From assembly GCF_002483235.1 (NCBI RefSeq), contig NZ_DLHN01000027.1, forward strand, positions 31,939-78,655: a stretch of 46,717 nt of DNA, given 5' to 3'. A program made the translations under genes and the position numbers. Positions 24,537-32,632 of this stretch are shown piece by piece; position 1 is the first letter of the stretch; every line of letters begins with the position of its first letter. A model generated the notes under the pieces. That model saw nothing but the letters and a program-made list of their open reading frames with translations. It did no database searches and was not told the origin of the DNA. This DNA comes from Pedobacter glucosidilyticus (GTDB lineage: Bacteria; Bacteroidota; Bacteroidia; Sphingobacteriales; Sphingobacteriaceae).

Positions 24537-25634
24537 TTATTCCCAGAAATAACTTAATTTAAAATCTTTCCTGAACTTGATTCTTAATAAAACTGTGGTA
24601 ATCCAATTGATGAGTATACACAAACCAAAAAAAACAAAAATGAGTACAAAATTGCCCCATTCTTTCAATACCAAAACCAAGTAAATAAAAAATAAATTGG
24701 TTAATACAATTACAAAAGTAGCTTGTAAATGGGTGAAGCCTAAAGCTAGTATACGGTGGTGGATATGATTTCTATCGGCTTTAAAAGGAGATTTCTTTTT
24801 TAGAACTCTTAGTGTAAACACTCTAAAAGTATCAAATAAAGGTATAATCAGTACGGCTACTACAGTAGCTGGTGCAGAGATAAAAACGGGTGTAACTTCT
24901 GTACTTCCAAATTTATTTAGCTCTATAAACTTAATCCCTAACACTACCGAAATTAAACCTATTAATAAACTTCCTGTATCACCCATAAATATCTTTGAAG
25001 GTGTATAATTATAATATAAGAAGCCTGCTAATGCACCAACCATACTAAAGGCCAACGTGGCTATTTCGCCCTGCCCCATGTGCAAAAACATGATTCCAAA
25101 TGTTAAATTAACGATAAGACCTAAGGTGCCTGCTAAGCCATCTATCCCATCAATAAGATTAAAGGCGTTTATCATAAACATAATGGTGGTGATAGAAAGT
25201 ACTATGCTAGACAGGAAACTTATCTCTGATATTCCAAAAACACCATACATGCTGGTTAAACGAACATCTCCTAAAAAAACGAGTATTGCTGATGCTAAAA
25301 ACTGAATGAAAAATTTTGTGCCCGGCCCTGCCCCTGCCAAATCATCTTTTAAACCTACGGCAAATAGCATGATACAGGCTGTTAATAAAATATTAGTAGG
25401 CAAAACGCTATCGTACCTTGCAAAAAGTAGTGATATAATGGTGAAACTACAAAAAATACCAACTCCTCCTAATCTGGATATACCAGATTGATGTGTTTTA
25501 CGCTCTTGATGAAAATCATCATATAATTTTCGCTCCCTTGCTATAAACATGATAGAAGGAAGTGCCGTAAGACTTACGAATCCCGACATCAAAATAATAC
25601 CGAGATAGTAAAGGTTATAATTATCAAATATCAA
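24537..25634 (-). CDS. WecA/MraY-family undecaprenyl-phosphate sugar-1-phosphate transferase
   Basis: This polytopic membrane enzyme of about 365 residues transfers a sugar-1-phosphate from a UDP-sugar to undecaprenyl phosphate, starting O-antigen, capsule or glycan synthesis. Family motifs are present: Asp97-Asp98 (LKDDLAG), NAFNLIDGIDGLAG (156-169), FMGDTGS (216-222) and the cytoplasmic DRNHIHHR (287-294), with about eleven hydrophobic helices. It is WecA/TagO-like rather than MraY, since no murein gene neighbours exist. The start appears to be TTG at 25634: no ATG lies upstream in frame before a stop, and a promoter fits this start; an ATG at 25589 would cut into the first helix. Sugar specificity is unknown. 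Confidence 0.88.
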   Translation of the reverse strand: MIFDNYNLYYLGIILMSGFVSLTALPSIMFIARERKLYDDFHQERKTHQSGISRLGGVGIFCSFTIISLLFARYDSVLPTNILLTACIMLFAVGLKDDLAGAGPGTKFFIQFLASAILVFLGDVRLTSMYGVFGISEISFLSSIVLSITTIMFMINAFNLIDGIDGLAGTLGLIVNLTFGIMFLHMGQGEIATLAFSMVGALAGFLYYNYTPSKIFMGDTGSLLIGLISVVLGIKFIELNKFGSTEVTPVFISAPATVVAVLIIPLFDTFRVFTLRVLKKKSPFKADRNHIHHRILALGFTHLQATFVIVLTNLFFIYLVLVLKEWGNFVLIFVFFGLCILINWITTVLLRIKFRKDFKLSYFWE

Positions 25635-25658
25635 AATGCGAATTTTGCTTAGCCTGTT

Positions 25659-25689
25659 TAAAGATAGCTAATATTATAATTTATTTCAA
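25659..25689 (-). promoter_or_regulatory. Possible promoter of the WecA-like gene
   Basis: TTG (25687-25689) and TATCTTTA (25659-25666, seven of eight bases relative to TAnnTTTG) are separated by 20 bases on the minus strand. The start codon lies 25 bases beyond the -7 box, giving a leader of about 18 bases. Confidence 0.45.
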
Positions 25690-25884
25690 TTTCCTTAAAG
25701 GTTTTACAGGGGAAAGCTCTCATCTAACTCATCCATAATTTAAGGCTGCCCTCTTGTTAAACAACAAAAGAATTTAGGCATAAAGCTTTTAAACGTAATA
25801 ATCAATAACAAGGTGGCTGATACCTCCTATAATTTGTAGACATAATAAGATAGCAGCTAATCTTAGAAATTTATCAAATATAAA

Positions 25885-25913
25885 AAAGCCCTTAAGAAAA
25901 TCTTAAAGGCTTT
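25885..25913 (-). terminator. Intrinsic terminator of the DUF5606 gene
   Basis: A 13-base stem with one mismatch (AAAGCCCTTAAGA with TCTTAAAGGCTTT) lies 19 bases past the stop codon, followed on the minus strand by a T-run. Confidence 0.75.
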
Positions 25914-25931
25914 GTATTTTACGATTTATAC

Positions 25932-26456
25932 TTATGCTTCTTTCTTTGTAGCTTTCTTGGCAGGTGCTTTGGTAGTTTTTTCTGCCTTAGGTTTAGCTTC
26001 TTTAACTTTTGCCGCTTTAGGTTTTTCTTCTGTTACGGCTTCTATTTCCTGTGTTTCTGTAGCTACTTGCTCTTCTTCAGAAAAAATTGGAAGATCTTTT
26101 AAAATATGATACCAGGATACAATTTTTTTGATATCAGAAGCGTAAACTCTGGTTTCATCATGGTTAGGCGCCACTTCAAAAAAGAATTTTCTAAGGTCTT
26201 TGCCATCAGCTTTAGCTTCTGGAACAACACCTTTAAAAGCTTTCATGGCCTCAAAAACATCTTTTAACCTTAAATCCTCGTCATCACCATAAATGGTAAT
26301 ATCCTCTAAAGATGCTAGTTTAGCTGTAGACATATTTACAACTAATTTAGATTTTTGAGCATCTAAGCTTTCTAAAATAAAACCCGATTTGTTTTGCCCT
26401 ATTAATTTGTATAAGCCCGGTTTACCCGAAACAGCTACTAAGCCTGTTAAATTCAT
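25932..26456 (-). CDS. DUF5606-domain protein with Lys/Ala-rich tail
   Basis: The 174-residue product has a conserved N-terminal domain (about 1-130) starting MNLTGLVAVSGKPGLYKLIG, matching the Bacteroidota DUF5606 family, then a low-complexity tail of Ala, Lys, Glu and Thr (about 133-174, KPKAEKTTKAPAKKATKK). The domain mixes short beta strands with helices and has no known catalytic motif; the basic tail could bind nucleic acid. It follows the cyclophilin gene by 20 bases and is probably cotranscribed. Cytoplasmic; function unknown. Confidence 0.82.
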   Translation of the reverse strand: MNLTGLVAVSGKPGLYKLIGQNKSGFILESLDAQKSKLVVNMSTAKLASLEDITIYGDDEDLRLKDVFEAMKAFKGVVPEAKADGKDLRKFFFEVAPNHDETRVYASDIKKIVSWYHILKDLPIFSEEEQVATETQEIEAVTEEKPKAAKVKEAKPKAEKTTKAPAKKATKKEA

Positions 26457-26476
26457 ATCTTTTGTTGAAGCTCTAA

Positions 26477-26938
26477 TTAATCTTCTACTATTTCTATACT
26501 TAAAATTTTATCTCCTTGTCTGATATCATCAACAACATCTACATTTTCTATAACTTTACCAAAACAAGTATGGTTACGGTCTAAATGAGCTGTGTTGTTA
26601 CGACTGTGACAGATAAAAAACTGAGAACCACCTGTATTTCTTCCTGCATGCGCCATAGATAATACTCCACGCTCATGATATTGGTTACCGCCAGTTAACT
26701 CGCAGTCTATATGATAACCCGGACCACCGCTACCTGCTTTGTATGATGTTGCAGCGTCTTTAGAAAAAGGGCAGCCGCCTTGTACTACAAAATCAGGAAT
26801 AACACGATGAAAAGTTACACCGTTATAAAATCCTTCTTTCGCTAATTTTTTAAAGTTGGCTACTGTATTTGGTGCGTCTTCATCATAGAAGGCTACAGTC
26901 ATATCTCCTTTTTCGGTTTTAATGATTGCTTTACTCAT
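26477..26938 (-). CDS. Cyclophilin-type peptidyl-prolyl cis-trans isomerase
   Basis: This enzyme accelerates proline isomerisation in protein folding. The 153-residue product is a single cyclophilin domain with FHRVIPDFVVQGG (active-site Arg and Phe region), GSQFFICHS and the C-terminal HTCFGKVIENVDVVD. It has no signal peptide, so it acts in the cytoplasm, like PpiB. It is first in a two-gene unit with the DUF5606 gene. A -7-like TAATTTTG (26958-26965) lies 20 bases before the ATG. Confidence 0.95.
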   Translation of the reverse strand: MSKAIIKTEKGDMTVAFYDEDAPNTVANFKKLAKEGFYNGVTFHRVIPDFVVQGGCPFSKDAATSYKAGSGGPGYHIDCELTGGNQYHERGVLSMAHAGRNTGGSQFFICHSRNNTAHLDRNHTCFGKVIENVDVVDDIRQGDKILSIEIVED

Positions 26939-26957
26939 ATTCTTGGTTTTAAGAACG

Positions 26958-26965
26958 CAAAATTA
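26958..26965 (-). promoter_or_regulatory. Possible cyclophilin -7 promoter box
   Basis: TAATTTTG matches TAnnTTTG exactly on the minus strand, 20 bases before the start codon. The -33 region shows no TTTG at the ideal spacing. Confidence 0.4.
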
Positions 26966-27021
26966 ATAAAATTTTTAGCCTCCACTAATCGTTTTCATTC
27001 TATATGCGTAATTTTAGAGAA

Positions 27022-28278
27022 ATGAAAAAAAACTTTCTTCTTTTATTCTTATTAATTTTCACTTTTAAAGGCTTTGCAGCTTCTATCCTTATCCCTATGG
27101 ATGAAGACCAAAAGAACCATTTAAAAGCCTACGGACTTACTTATTGGGTTTTAAAAAATCAGCAGGAAGTAAACTGGTTATTAAATTATAGAGGTGGGAG
27201 CTTTTTAACAAACTATAATACTACTATTGAAAAAGAGCTTAAAATAAGAGGCATCAGTTATGAGGTTATTGCCGATGCTAAAGTAACAGCCATTTTTACG
27301 GAGATTTCTAATCCGGAGGTTAATATGGATATTGTGAAACTTGAAAAAACGCCAAAAATAGCTGTTTATACTCCTAAAAGTAAGCTTCCTTGGGACGATG
27401 CCGTAACCATGGTTTTAACTTATGCGGAGATTCCCTACGATGTTATTTATGATGAAGAGGTTTTAAATGGCAAACTTCCAGAATATGATTGGCTTCACTT
27501 ACACCACGAAGATTTTACGGGGCAATACGGAAGATTTTGGGCCAATTATCGAATGGCTTCTTGGTACAGGGATGATGTGCAACAGCAAGAAAGCACCGCT
27601 AAAAAGATGGGCTTTACAAAAGTATCTCAGATGAAACTGGCTGTAGCTTCAAAAATTAGAGACTTTTGTAGCGGAGGTGGTTTCTTATTTGCCATGTGTT
27701 CTGGTACAGATAGTTTTGATATCGCTTTGGCCGCTGCCGGAACAGACATCTGCGAAAGCATGTTTGATGGTGACCCAGCCGACCCACAGGCTCAGCAAAA
27801 GCTAAAATTCGACAATACTTTTGCTTTCCACAATTTCTTGTTGGATTTAAACCCATCTAATTATGAGTTTTCAAATATTGATGCTACCAGTTTTAGAAAT
27901 ATAGAAAGAACAAGAGATTTCTTTACGCTATTTGATTTTTCGGCAAAATGGGATGTTGTACCAGCCATGCTAACCCAGAACCATGAAAAAGTTATCAAAG
28001 GTTTTATGGGGCAAACTACTGCCTTTAACAATAAAACCATAAAACCTGATGTATTGGTGATGGGCGAATTAAAAGCTGCAAATGAAGCCAGATACATTCA
28101 TGGGCAGTTTGGAAAAGGGCAATGGACTTTCTATGCTGGCCATGACCCAGAAGATTATCAGCATATTGTGGGCGATCCGCCAACTGATTTAAATCTTTAT
28201 CCGAACTCGCCCGGTTACAGACTTATCCTTAACAACATCCTTTTCCCGGCAGCTAAAAAGAAAAAACAAAAAACCTAA
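27022..28278 (+). CDS. Conserved secreted protein with amidotransferase-like fold features
   Basis: The 418-residue product from the ATG at 27022 (GAGAA just upstream; an ATG at 27004 adds six residues) has a clear signal peptide (MKKNFLLLFLLIFTFKGFAAS). Relatives in Pedobacter-like genomes are, as I recall, often labelled asparagine synthetase B, but neither the glutaminase N-terminal Cys nor the ATP-pyrophosphatase motif is present. Instead KIAVYTPKSKLPWDDAV opens a Rossmann-like half, YDWLHLHHEDF follows, and GGFLFAMCSGTD resembles the nucleophile elbow of class I glutamine amidotransferase or ThuA-like folds. It probably acts in the periplasm. It converges on the porin gene with overlapping stop codons. 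Function unknown. Confidence 0.78.
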   Translation: MKKNFLLLFLLIFTFKGFAASILIPMDEDQKNHLKAYGLTYWVLKNQQEVNWLLNYRGGSFLTNYNTTIEKELKIRGISYEVIADAKVTAIFTEISNPEVNMDIVKLEKTPKIAVYTPKSKLPWDDAVTMVLTYAEIPYDVIYDEEVLNGKLPEYDWLHLHHEDFTGQYGRFWANYRMASWYRDDVQQQESTAKKMGFTKVSQMKLAVASKIRDFCSGGGFLFAMCSGTDSFDIALAAAGTDICESMFDGDPADPQAQQKLKFDNTFAFHNFLLDLNPSNYEFSNIDATSFRNIERTRDFFTLFDFSAKWDVVPAMLTQNHEKVIKGFMGQTTAFNNKTIKPDVLVMGELKAANEARYIHGQFGKGQWTFYAGHDPEDYQHIVGDPPTDLNLYPNSPGYRLILNNILFPAAKKKKQKT

Positions 28279-30305
28279 TCGTAGAAATTCCATTTTATGC
28301 CAAATTGAGCTGCAGAATAAGGCATAGGATACCTGTTTACCGTATAATATCCGTTAGAGAAAAGCCCTTTGTTTACATAATTATATCTTAAAAATAAGTT
28401 GGCTCTTTTCCAATTGGTTCTTATCCAAGCATCAGCAACAGGCCAGGTATTAAACCTTACTGCCTCGCCATTATAAAACTGCCCAATAGCTGGTGCATAA
28501 GAAGGTGCGGTATATTCGCTAAAGTAACGTACATCAAAACCAAACTCGGTTTTTAAAACCTTAAAAAAATCTTGATGCATATATATACTATGGAAGGTAT
28601 ATACTTCTGGTGTTCTTAAAATTTGCTCAAAATCTGTTTTCTGGTAAACCAGATAATTCTCAAAAGTAAATTTGCCAAACTTAAAATCCTTACCTACGCT
28701 AAGTTTCAATAAATTGATATTACTACCTAATTGTTTAGGCTCTATGATATTATTTTCTGATGAAAAGTAAAGATGATTAGACACTAAAAAATACTCGGCT
28801 TTAGCCTGAAAATGAAACTTTGGGTTTACATAAGCAAAAGATAAGTTTTGTGTTTTTTGATTATCAAAATTCAAATTCCAACGGTGGTGATTAGAAAACC
28901 AACGTTCGTAAATAATCGCCGGACTTTGGTTTTGAGAGTAAGCACCCAAGACCAATCTACCAGCAGAATTGCTCAGCTTTATTTCTGATTGCGCTTGATA
29001 CAAGAAATCGCCAATATTTCTGCCTTGGAAAATCTGCTGTAAATCTACTTTTAAGCTAGCTTTATCGCTAAAGCTATAATTTAAAGTTCCTTTTAAGCTT
29101 AAGTTTTGGAATTGAGATTGATAATTAACCTGCTTATAGTCATAAAAATCTTGTACCAAGCCAACATCCAGCTTCAACTCATTCTTTAAAAAAGAAAGCT
29201 TTTTCCCTCTTAAATAAAAACTATAAGCAAATTCATTTTTTAAATGATTTACCAAGGTAGAGTCAGAAGTAGAGTCTCTAAAAATATAATAGTTATTTAG
29301 TACGCCAGTAGTATCAACTCCTGCATTTCTGAAAAAATATTTCTGCCTGTTATAAGTAAAATTATAGCTCACCCTTTGTGTTGGCAAAGCCGATGTACTA
29401 TCTGCCGAAGCAAATCTTTGTTTACCGATATTATAAAACTGTTTGATGTTGATGGTATTGTATCGCCAATTGTGCAGCGCTCCATTTAAGCGGGTAGCTT
29501 CAAACTCGGGCTGCACAACTGTAGGTACTGTAAAAATAGAATCATTTCTGATAGATCCGTTCTCACCACTTTTAAGCGTATTAAAAATAGCGTTTGCTAA
29601 AAGCGTATATCGTTTATTTTTAGATTCGTACCATGTCCATAAAGAAGCGTTTAAATTATTTGCTGTTTGCCCAAAATAGTAACCTTCTGTACGGTTGGTA
29701 GCATATTTTGCTCCAACATTCCAGTTAGGTTTTATATTTTGGCTATGGATCACATGGAAAGCCTGTTCGGCATTTACCCCCAATGTGGTTGATACCATAT
29801 ACATTTCTGTGAACTGAGACCTTGCCTGATAATATATAATGTCCTCCGGCTTGGTTAAATACCTATCAAAAAAATGATAGCCTAAATCAAATCCTATATT
29901 TTTTAAGGGCTCAAACAACATGGGCCTGTAAGCCATACCCATAGCTCCGGTATTCATGGTTGGGCTTTTAGGGTCATACAAAGGGTTAAACCTATGAAAA
30001 TTAGTGGTACTGGTGTCTAAAGGAAATAACCTGGCGCTATCTCTTAAAAACTCTTCTTTTGTAACTTTTATAAATTTTGCTGTGTAAATGATAGAGTCCT
30101 TCTTGGTTTCTAACTGCCTTCTTAAAGAATCAACACTTATTTCTTCTTTAGGTTGCACAGGCTGTTGTCCATTTGGCTGATTTTGGTTCGGATCATTAAA
30201 CCTGGTATTACCCGTTCCAATGGTACGTGGCATTTGGCGTACCTGTGCTATTACAGAAACATATCCAATAGCCAGTAAGATGAAAAGGAACAGCTTTTTT
30301 AACAT
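28275..30305 (-). CDS. Putative outer-membrane porin (Porin_10 family)
   Basis: The 676-residue product has a signal peptide ending near SVIAQ (residue 21), a Pro/Gln/Asn-rich linker (about 36-52), and a long beta-barrel of alternating aromatic strands ending in GIKWNFYD. It resembles the Bacteroidota putative-porin family with the motif DLGYHFFDRYLTKPEDI. It would form a general diffusion channel or solute pore. Its ATG overlaps the punA stop codon by one base, which suggests translational coupling, and the order lpxK-punA-porin forms a compact operon. The 3' end overlaps the facing gene by four bases. Confidence 0.85.
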   Translation of the reverse strand: MLKKLFLFILLAIGYVSVIAQVRQMPRTIGTGNTRFNDPNQNQPNGQQPVQPKEEISVDSLRRQLETKKDSIIYTAKFIKVTKEEFLRDSARLFPLDTSTTNFHRFNPLYDPKSPTMNTGAMGMAYRPMLFEPLKNIGFDLGYHFFDRYLTKPEDIIYYQARSQFTEMYMVSTTLGVNAEQAFHVIHSQNIKPNWNVGAKYATNRTEGYYFGQTANNLNASLWTWYESKNKRYTLLANAIFNTLKSGENGSIRNDSIFTVPTVVQPEFEATRLNGALHNWRYNTINIKQFYNIGKQRFASADSTSALPTQRVSYNFTYNRQKYFFRNAGVDTTGVLNNYYIFRDSTSDSTLVNHLKNEFAYSFYLRGKKLSFLKNELKLDVGLVQDFYDYKQVNYQSQFQNLSLKGTLNYSFSDKASLKVDLQQIFQGRNIGDFLYQAQSEIKLSNSAGRLVLGAYSQNQSPAIIYERWFSNHHRWNLNFDNQKTQNLSFAYVNPKFHFQAKAEYFLVSNHLYFSSENNIIEPKQLGSNINLLKLSVGKDFKFGKFTFENYLVYQKTDFEQILRTPEVYTFHSIYMHQDFFKVLKTEFGFDVRYFSEYTAPSYAPAIGQFYNGEAVRFNTWPVADAWIRTNWKRANLFLRYNYVNKGLFSNGYYTVNRYPMPYSAAQFGIKWNFYD

Positions 30306-31120
30306 TACACCAATAAAATTAACTGTTTTAAGATATTGGTCATGTGTGGTTCTGCTTCTGTTGCTGTTTTGATAATTTCGGCTACAGATACAGGTTGTAA
30401 CGTTTCGGGGAAACCTTCATCTGTTAAAACAGAAATGGCAAATACAGGTAAGCCCATGTGGTTGGCAACAATAACTTCAGGTACAGTGCTCATTCCAACA
30501 GCATCGGCGCCTATAATTCTTAAATATCGGTACTCTGCTCTGGTTTCTAAATTTGGCCCGGTAACAGAAGCATAAACGCCTTTATGACAAGTAATCTGCT
30601 CTTTTGCGGCAATAGCCAAAGCCTTTTCTATTAAGTGCTTTTTGTAGGGCTCGCTCATATCCGGAAACCTCGGACCCAACTCATCAAAATTAGTTCCTGT
30701 TAGTGGATTTTCTGGCTGTAAGTTAATATGGTCTTCAATAATCATTAAATCGCCTTTCTTAAAAGCCGGATTTAAAGCCCCACTTGCATTGGAAACAAAC
30801 AAAGTTTTAATTCCTAATAGTTTTAAAACCCTCACCGGAAAAGTAATTTGTTTCATATTATAGCCTTCATAATAATGCAAGCGCCCTTGCATGGCTACTA
30901 CTTTTTTGCCTGATAATGTTCCAAATATCAATTTGCCAGAGTGAAACTCTAAAGTAGAAATAGGAAAATGAGGGATATGCGCATAGGATAATTGATATTC
31001 TATTTCAATATCTTTCACCAAACCGCCTAAACCTGTGCCCAAAATAATACCTATTTCTGGCTCAAACTCGCCTATTCTTTTCTTAATAAATTCTACAGAA
31101 TCATTTAACTGCTTTAACAT
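30305..31120 (-). CDS. punA: Purine-nucleoside phosphorylase
   Basis: PunA splits purine nucleosides with phosphate into base and ribose-1-phosphate for salvage. The 271-residue trimeric-type protein shows GTGLGGLV (28-35, phosphate loop), FHSGKL (59-64), QGRLHYYEGY (78-87), VSNASGALNPAFKKGD (109-124) and GADAVGMSTVPEV (204-216). The residue equivalent to human Asn243 in the ITN motif is Asp234 (VLTDEG), a change known to affect base choice. It overlaps the 3' end of lpxK by 20 bases and the porin start by one base. Confidence 0.93.
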   Translation of the reverse strand: MLKQLNDSVEFIKKRIGEFEPEIGIILGTGLGGLVKDIEIEYQLSYAHIPHFPISTLEFHSGKLIFGTLSGKKVVAMQGRLHYYEGYNMKQITFPVRVLKLLGIKTLFVSNASGALNPAFKKGDLMIIEDHINLQPENPLTGTNFDELGPRFPDMSEPYKKHLIEKALAIAAKEQITCHKGVYASVTGPNLETRAEYRYLRIIGADAVGMSTVPEVIVANHMGLPVFAISVLTDEGFPETLQPVSVAEIIKTATEAEPHMTNILKQLILLV

Positions 31121-32150
31121 ACTTTAAAATTTCTTCTTTAAAAATCAATTCATCATGCTTAAAAATAACCTCAATAGGCCATTCATAAATAGGTAGCCCA
31201 GCTAACAGTTCTTTATTAGCCTGAGATTTTAAACGTACGGCATCCTTTTCTGTTGTAATCATTAATGCTCCTGTACCACATTTCTTAAAATCTGCTACAA
31301 GTTTAAGCATATTTTTTCGGCTGAAATGATGATGATCTGGATAATTATGATGAATAATATGCGAACTATATTTTTCTACTTCTTTTCGCAATAATGCTGG
31401 CCTAGCTATACCTGTGAGCAATAAAATGGGTGTATCAGCTGCTATTTCTTCTAAAGCCAAACTTTCTCCAGTATCAATTTTTTTTAATTGCTTGCTGTAA
31501 GCTAAGGAAGAAAAAAAGATTTTTTGATGATGAGCTAAGGAAAAAGATTCCTTGATTTTATTTTTCTCAGTCTCGGATAAATCTAAGGGGCATTTGGTAA
31601 TCACGATCATTTGAGCCCTACTTTTACCTGCAAAAGATTCTCTATAATTTCCGGCAGGCAACAATAATTTAAAATGCTTTAAGCGATGATAATCAAACAA
31701 TAAAATGTTCATCCCGGCTTTTAAAGCCCTATGCTGATAGGCATCATCTAAAACAATAAGCTCATGTGCATCTTCAAGTTTTTCCACACCAAAAACCCTG
31801 TCTTCACAAACTGCAACTGTAATATCAGGAAATTTATTTTTTAATTGTTGAGGTTCATCACCATTTAAGGATGCGTTTTCATTTTCTTCTACCAGCCTAA
31901 AGCCTTTAGTTTTGCGTCCGTAACCTCTACTTAAAGTTGCCATTTTAAAATCAGACTTTAACAGTCTGATGATATATTCTGTTAAAGGTGTTTTGCCAAC
32001 CCCACCAACTTCTAAATTGCCAATAACAATAAGCGGTAATTTAAAAGAAGTGCTGCTCAACCAATTCCAATCGTAAAATTTGTTACGCAGCCAAACAATG
32101 ATTCCGTAAATCAGCGAGAATGGAAAAAGTAATAAACGGAATGTGGCCAT
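31101..32150 (-). CDS. lpxK: Tetraacyldisaccharide 4'-kinase
   Basis: LpxK phosphorylates the 4' position of the lipid A disaccharide at the cytoplasmic face of the inner membrane. The 349-residue product has an N-terminal membrane helix (about 1-18), the Walker A motif in GNLEVGGVGKTPLTE (about 43-57), the ATLSRGYGRKTKGF region (about 73-86) and ELIVLDDAYQHR (about 133-144), all typical of LpxK. Its 3' end overlaps punA by 20 bases. It shows that the organism makes lipid A. Confidence 0.95.
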   Translation of the reverse strand: MATFRLLLFPFSLIYGIIVWLRNKFYDWNWLSSTSFKLPLIVIGNLEVGGVGKTPLTEYIIRLLKSDFKMATLSRGYGRKTKGFRLVEENENASLNGDEPQQLKNKFPDITVAVCEDRVFGVEKLEDAHELIVLDDAYQHRALKAGMNILLFDYHRLKHFKLLLPAGNYRESFAGKSRAQMIVITKCPLDLSETEKNKIKESFSLAHHQKIFFSSLAYSKQLKKIDTGESLALEEIAADTPILLLTGIARPALLRKEVEKYSSHIIHHNYPDHHHFSRKNMLKLVADFKKCGTGALMITTEKDAVRLKSQANKELLAGLPIYEWPIEVIFKHDELIFKEEILKYVKAVK

Positions 32151-32246
32151 GCTATTTCTTAAGGAACAAAATTAGAAAACCTAAGCGTTATATCTTTTAA
32201 AGATGAAAATAAAAATCCAAATGCTTACAAAGATAGCTATTAAAGC

Positions 32247-32280
32247 AAAAAACCCTTTCAAGATAAACTTGAAAGGGTTT
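32247..32280 (-). terminator. Intrinsic terminator of tRNA-Phe
   Basis: AAACCCTTTCAAG and CTTGAAAGGGTTT form a perfect 13-base stem with a five-base loop (32250-32280), starting one base after the tRNA 3' end, and run into a T-run on the minus strand. Confidence 0.88.
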
Positions 32281-32281
32281 C

Positions 32282-32357
32282 TGGTGGTATGGGCCGGGAT
32301 CGAACCGGCGACACATGGATTTTCAGTCCATTGCTCTACCGACTGAGCTACCGTACC
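32282..32357 (-). tRNA. tRNA-Phe (anticodon GAA)
   Basis: The 76-base gene includes an encoded CCA end. The D stem is GCTC/GAGC, the anticodon stem ATGGA/TCCAT with loop CTGAAAA (anticodon GAA), and the T arm GCCGG-TTCGATC-CCGGC. The acceptor strands are GGTACGG and CCATACC with discriminator A; pair 5-68 is a C-A mismatch. A perfect promoter lies upstream and a terminator directly downstream. Confidence 0.97.
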
Positions 32358-32392
32358 ATCTTTGGTGGAAACGTTGCTTCGTTTCGGGATTG

Positions 32393-32423
32393 CAAATGTA
32401 GCCTCTTTTTGATAAAATACAAA
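32393..32423 (-). promoter_or_regulatory. tRNA-Phe promoter (TTTG-N19-TACATTTG)
   Basis: TTTG (32420-32423) and TACATTTG (32393-32400) are 19 bases apart on the minus strand, a perfect consensus. The next bases are CAATCCCG, the same start region as the rpsF promoter. The tRNA begins 35 bases beyond the -7 box. Confidence 0.8.
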
Positions 32424-32521
32424 TAATATTTTCAAATAATTACTAAACTTCTTTAAGTCACCGTATTAAAGCTCGATAAAAGAAAATCAATATTCTTTCG
32501 TACTTAAAAATCATAACCCTA

Positions 32522-32632
32522 TTATGCTAAAAGTTGTTGTACTATGGCTAATACTTCGCTCAATACAGAATCATCTTCCTGCTCTCCGGCAAGCATCAGT
32601 TGTAAAGCTTCTTCTAATAGTTGTTCTTCCAT
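32522..32632 (-). CDS. Possible 36-residue acidic microprotein
   Basis: A small frame between the tRNA-Phe promoter and the Fe-S operon runs ATG to TAA and encodes 36 residues starting MEEQLLEEALQLMLAGEQ. The product is strongly acidic (about ten Glu/Asp, no Lys or Arg) and would form one or two amphipathic helices with regularly spaced leucines. Such a composition is unusual for a chance frame in this A+T-rich DNA. No Shine-Dalgarno sequence or perfect promoter is visible upstream, and there is no signal peptide. I do not recognise it; it may be a real small regulatory protein or a chance frame. The rest of 32424-32829 holds only the palindrome at 32767. Confidence 0.4.
   Translation of the reverse strand: MEEQLLEEALQLMLAGEQEDDSVLSEVLAIVQQLLA

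Noticed and set aside
25789..25905. Hydrophobic minus-strand frame of about 38 codons before the WecA-like gene
   Set aside because: It has no ATG, GTG or TTG start and overlaps the DUF5606 terminator.
32181..32435. 84-codon minus-strand frame
   Set aside because: It runs through the tRNA-Phe gene, its terminator and its promoter, so it is not coding.
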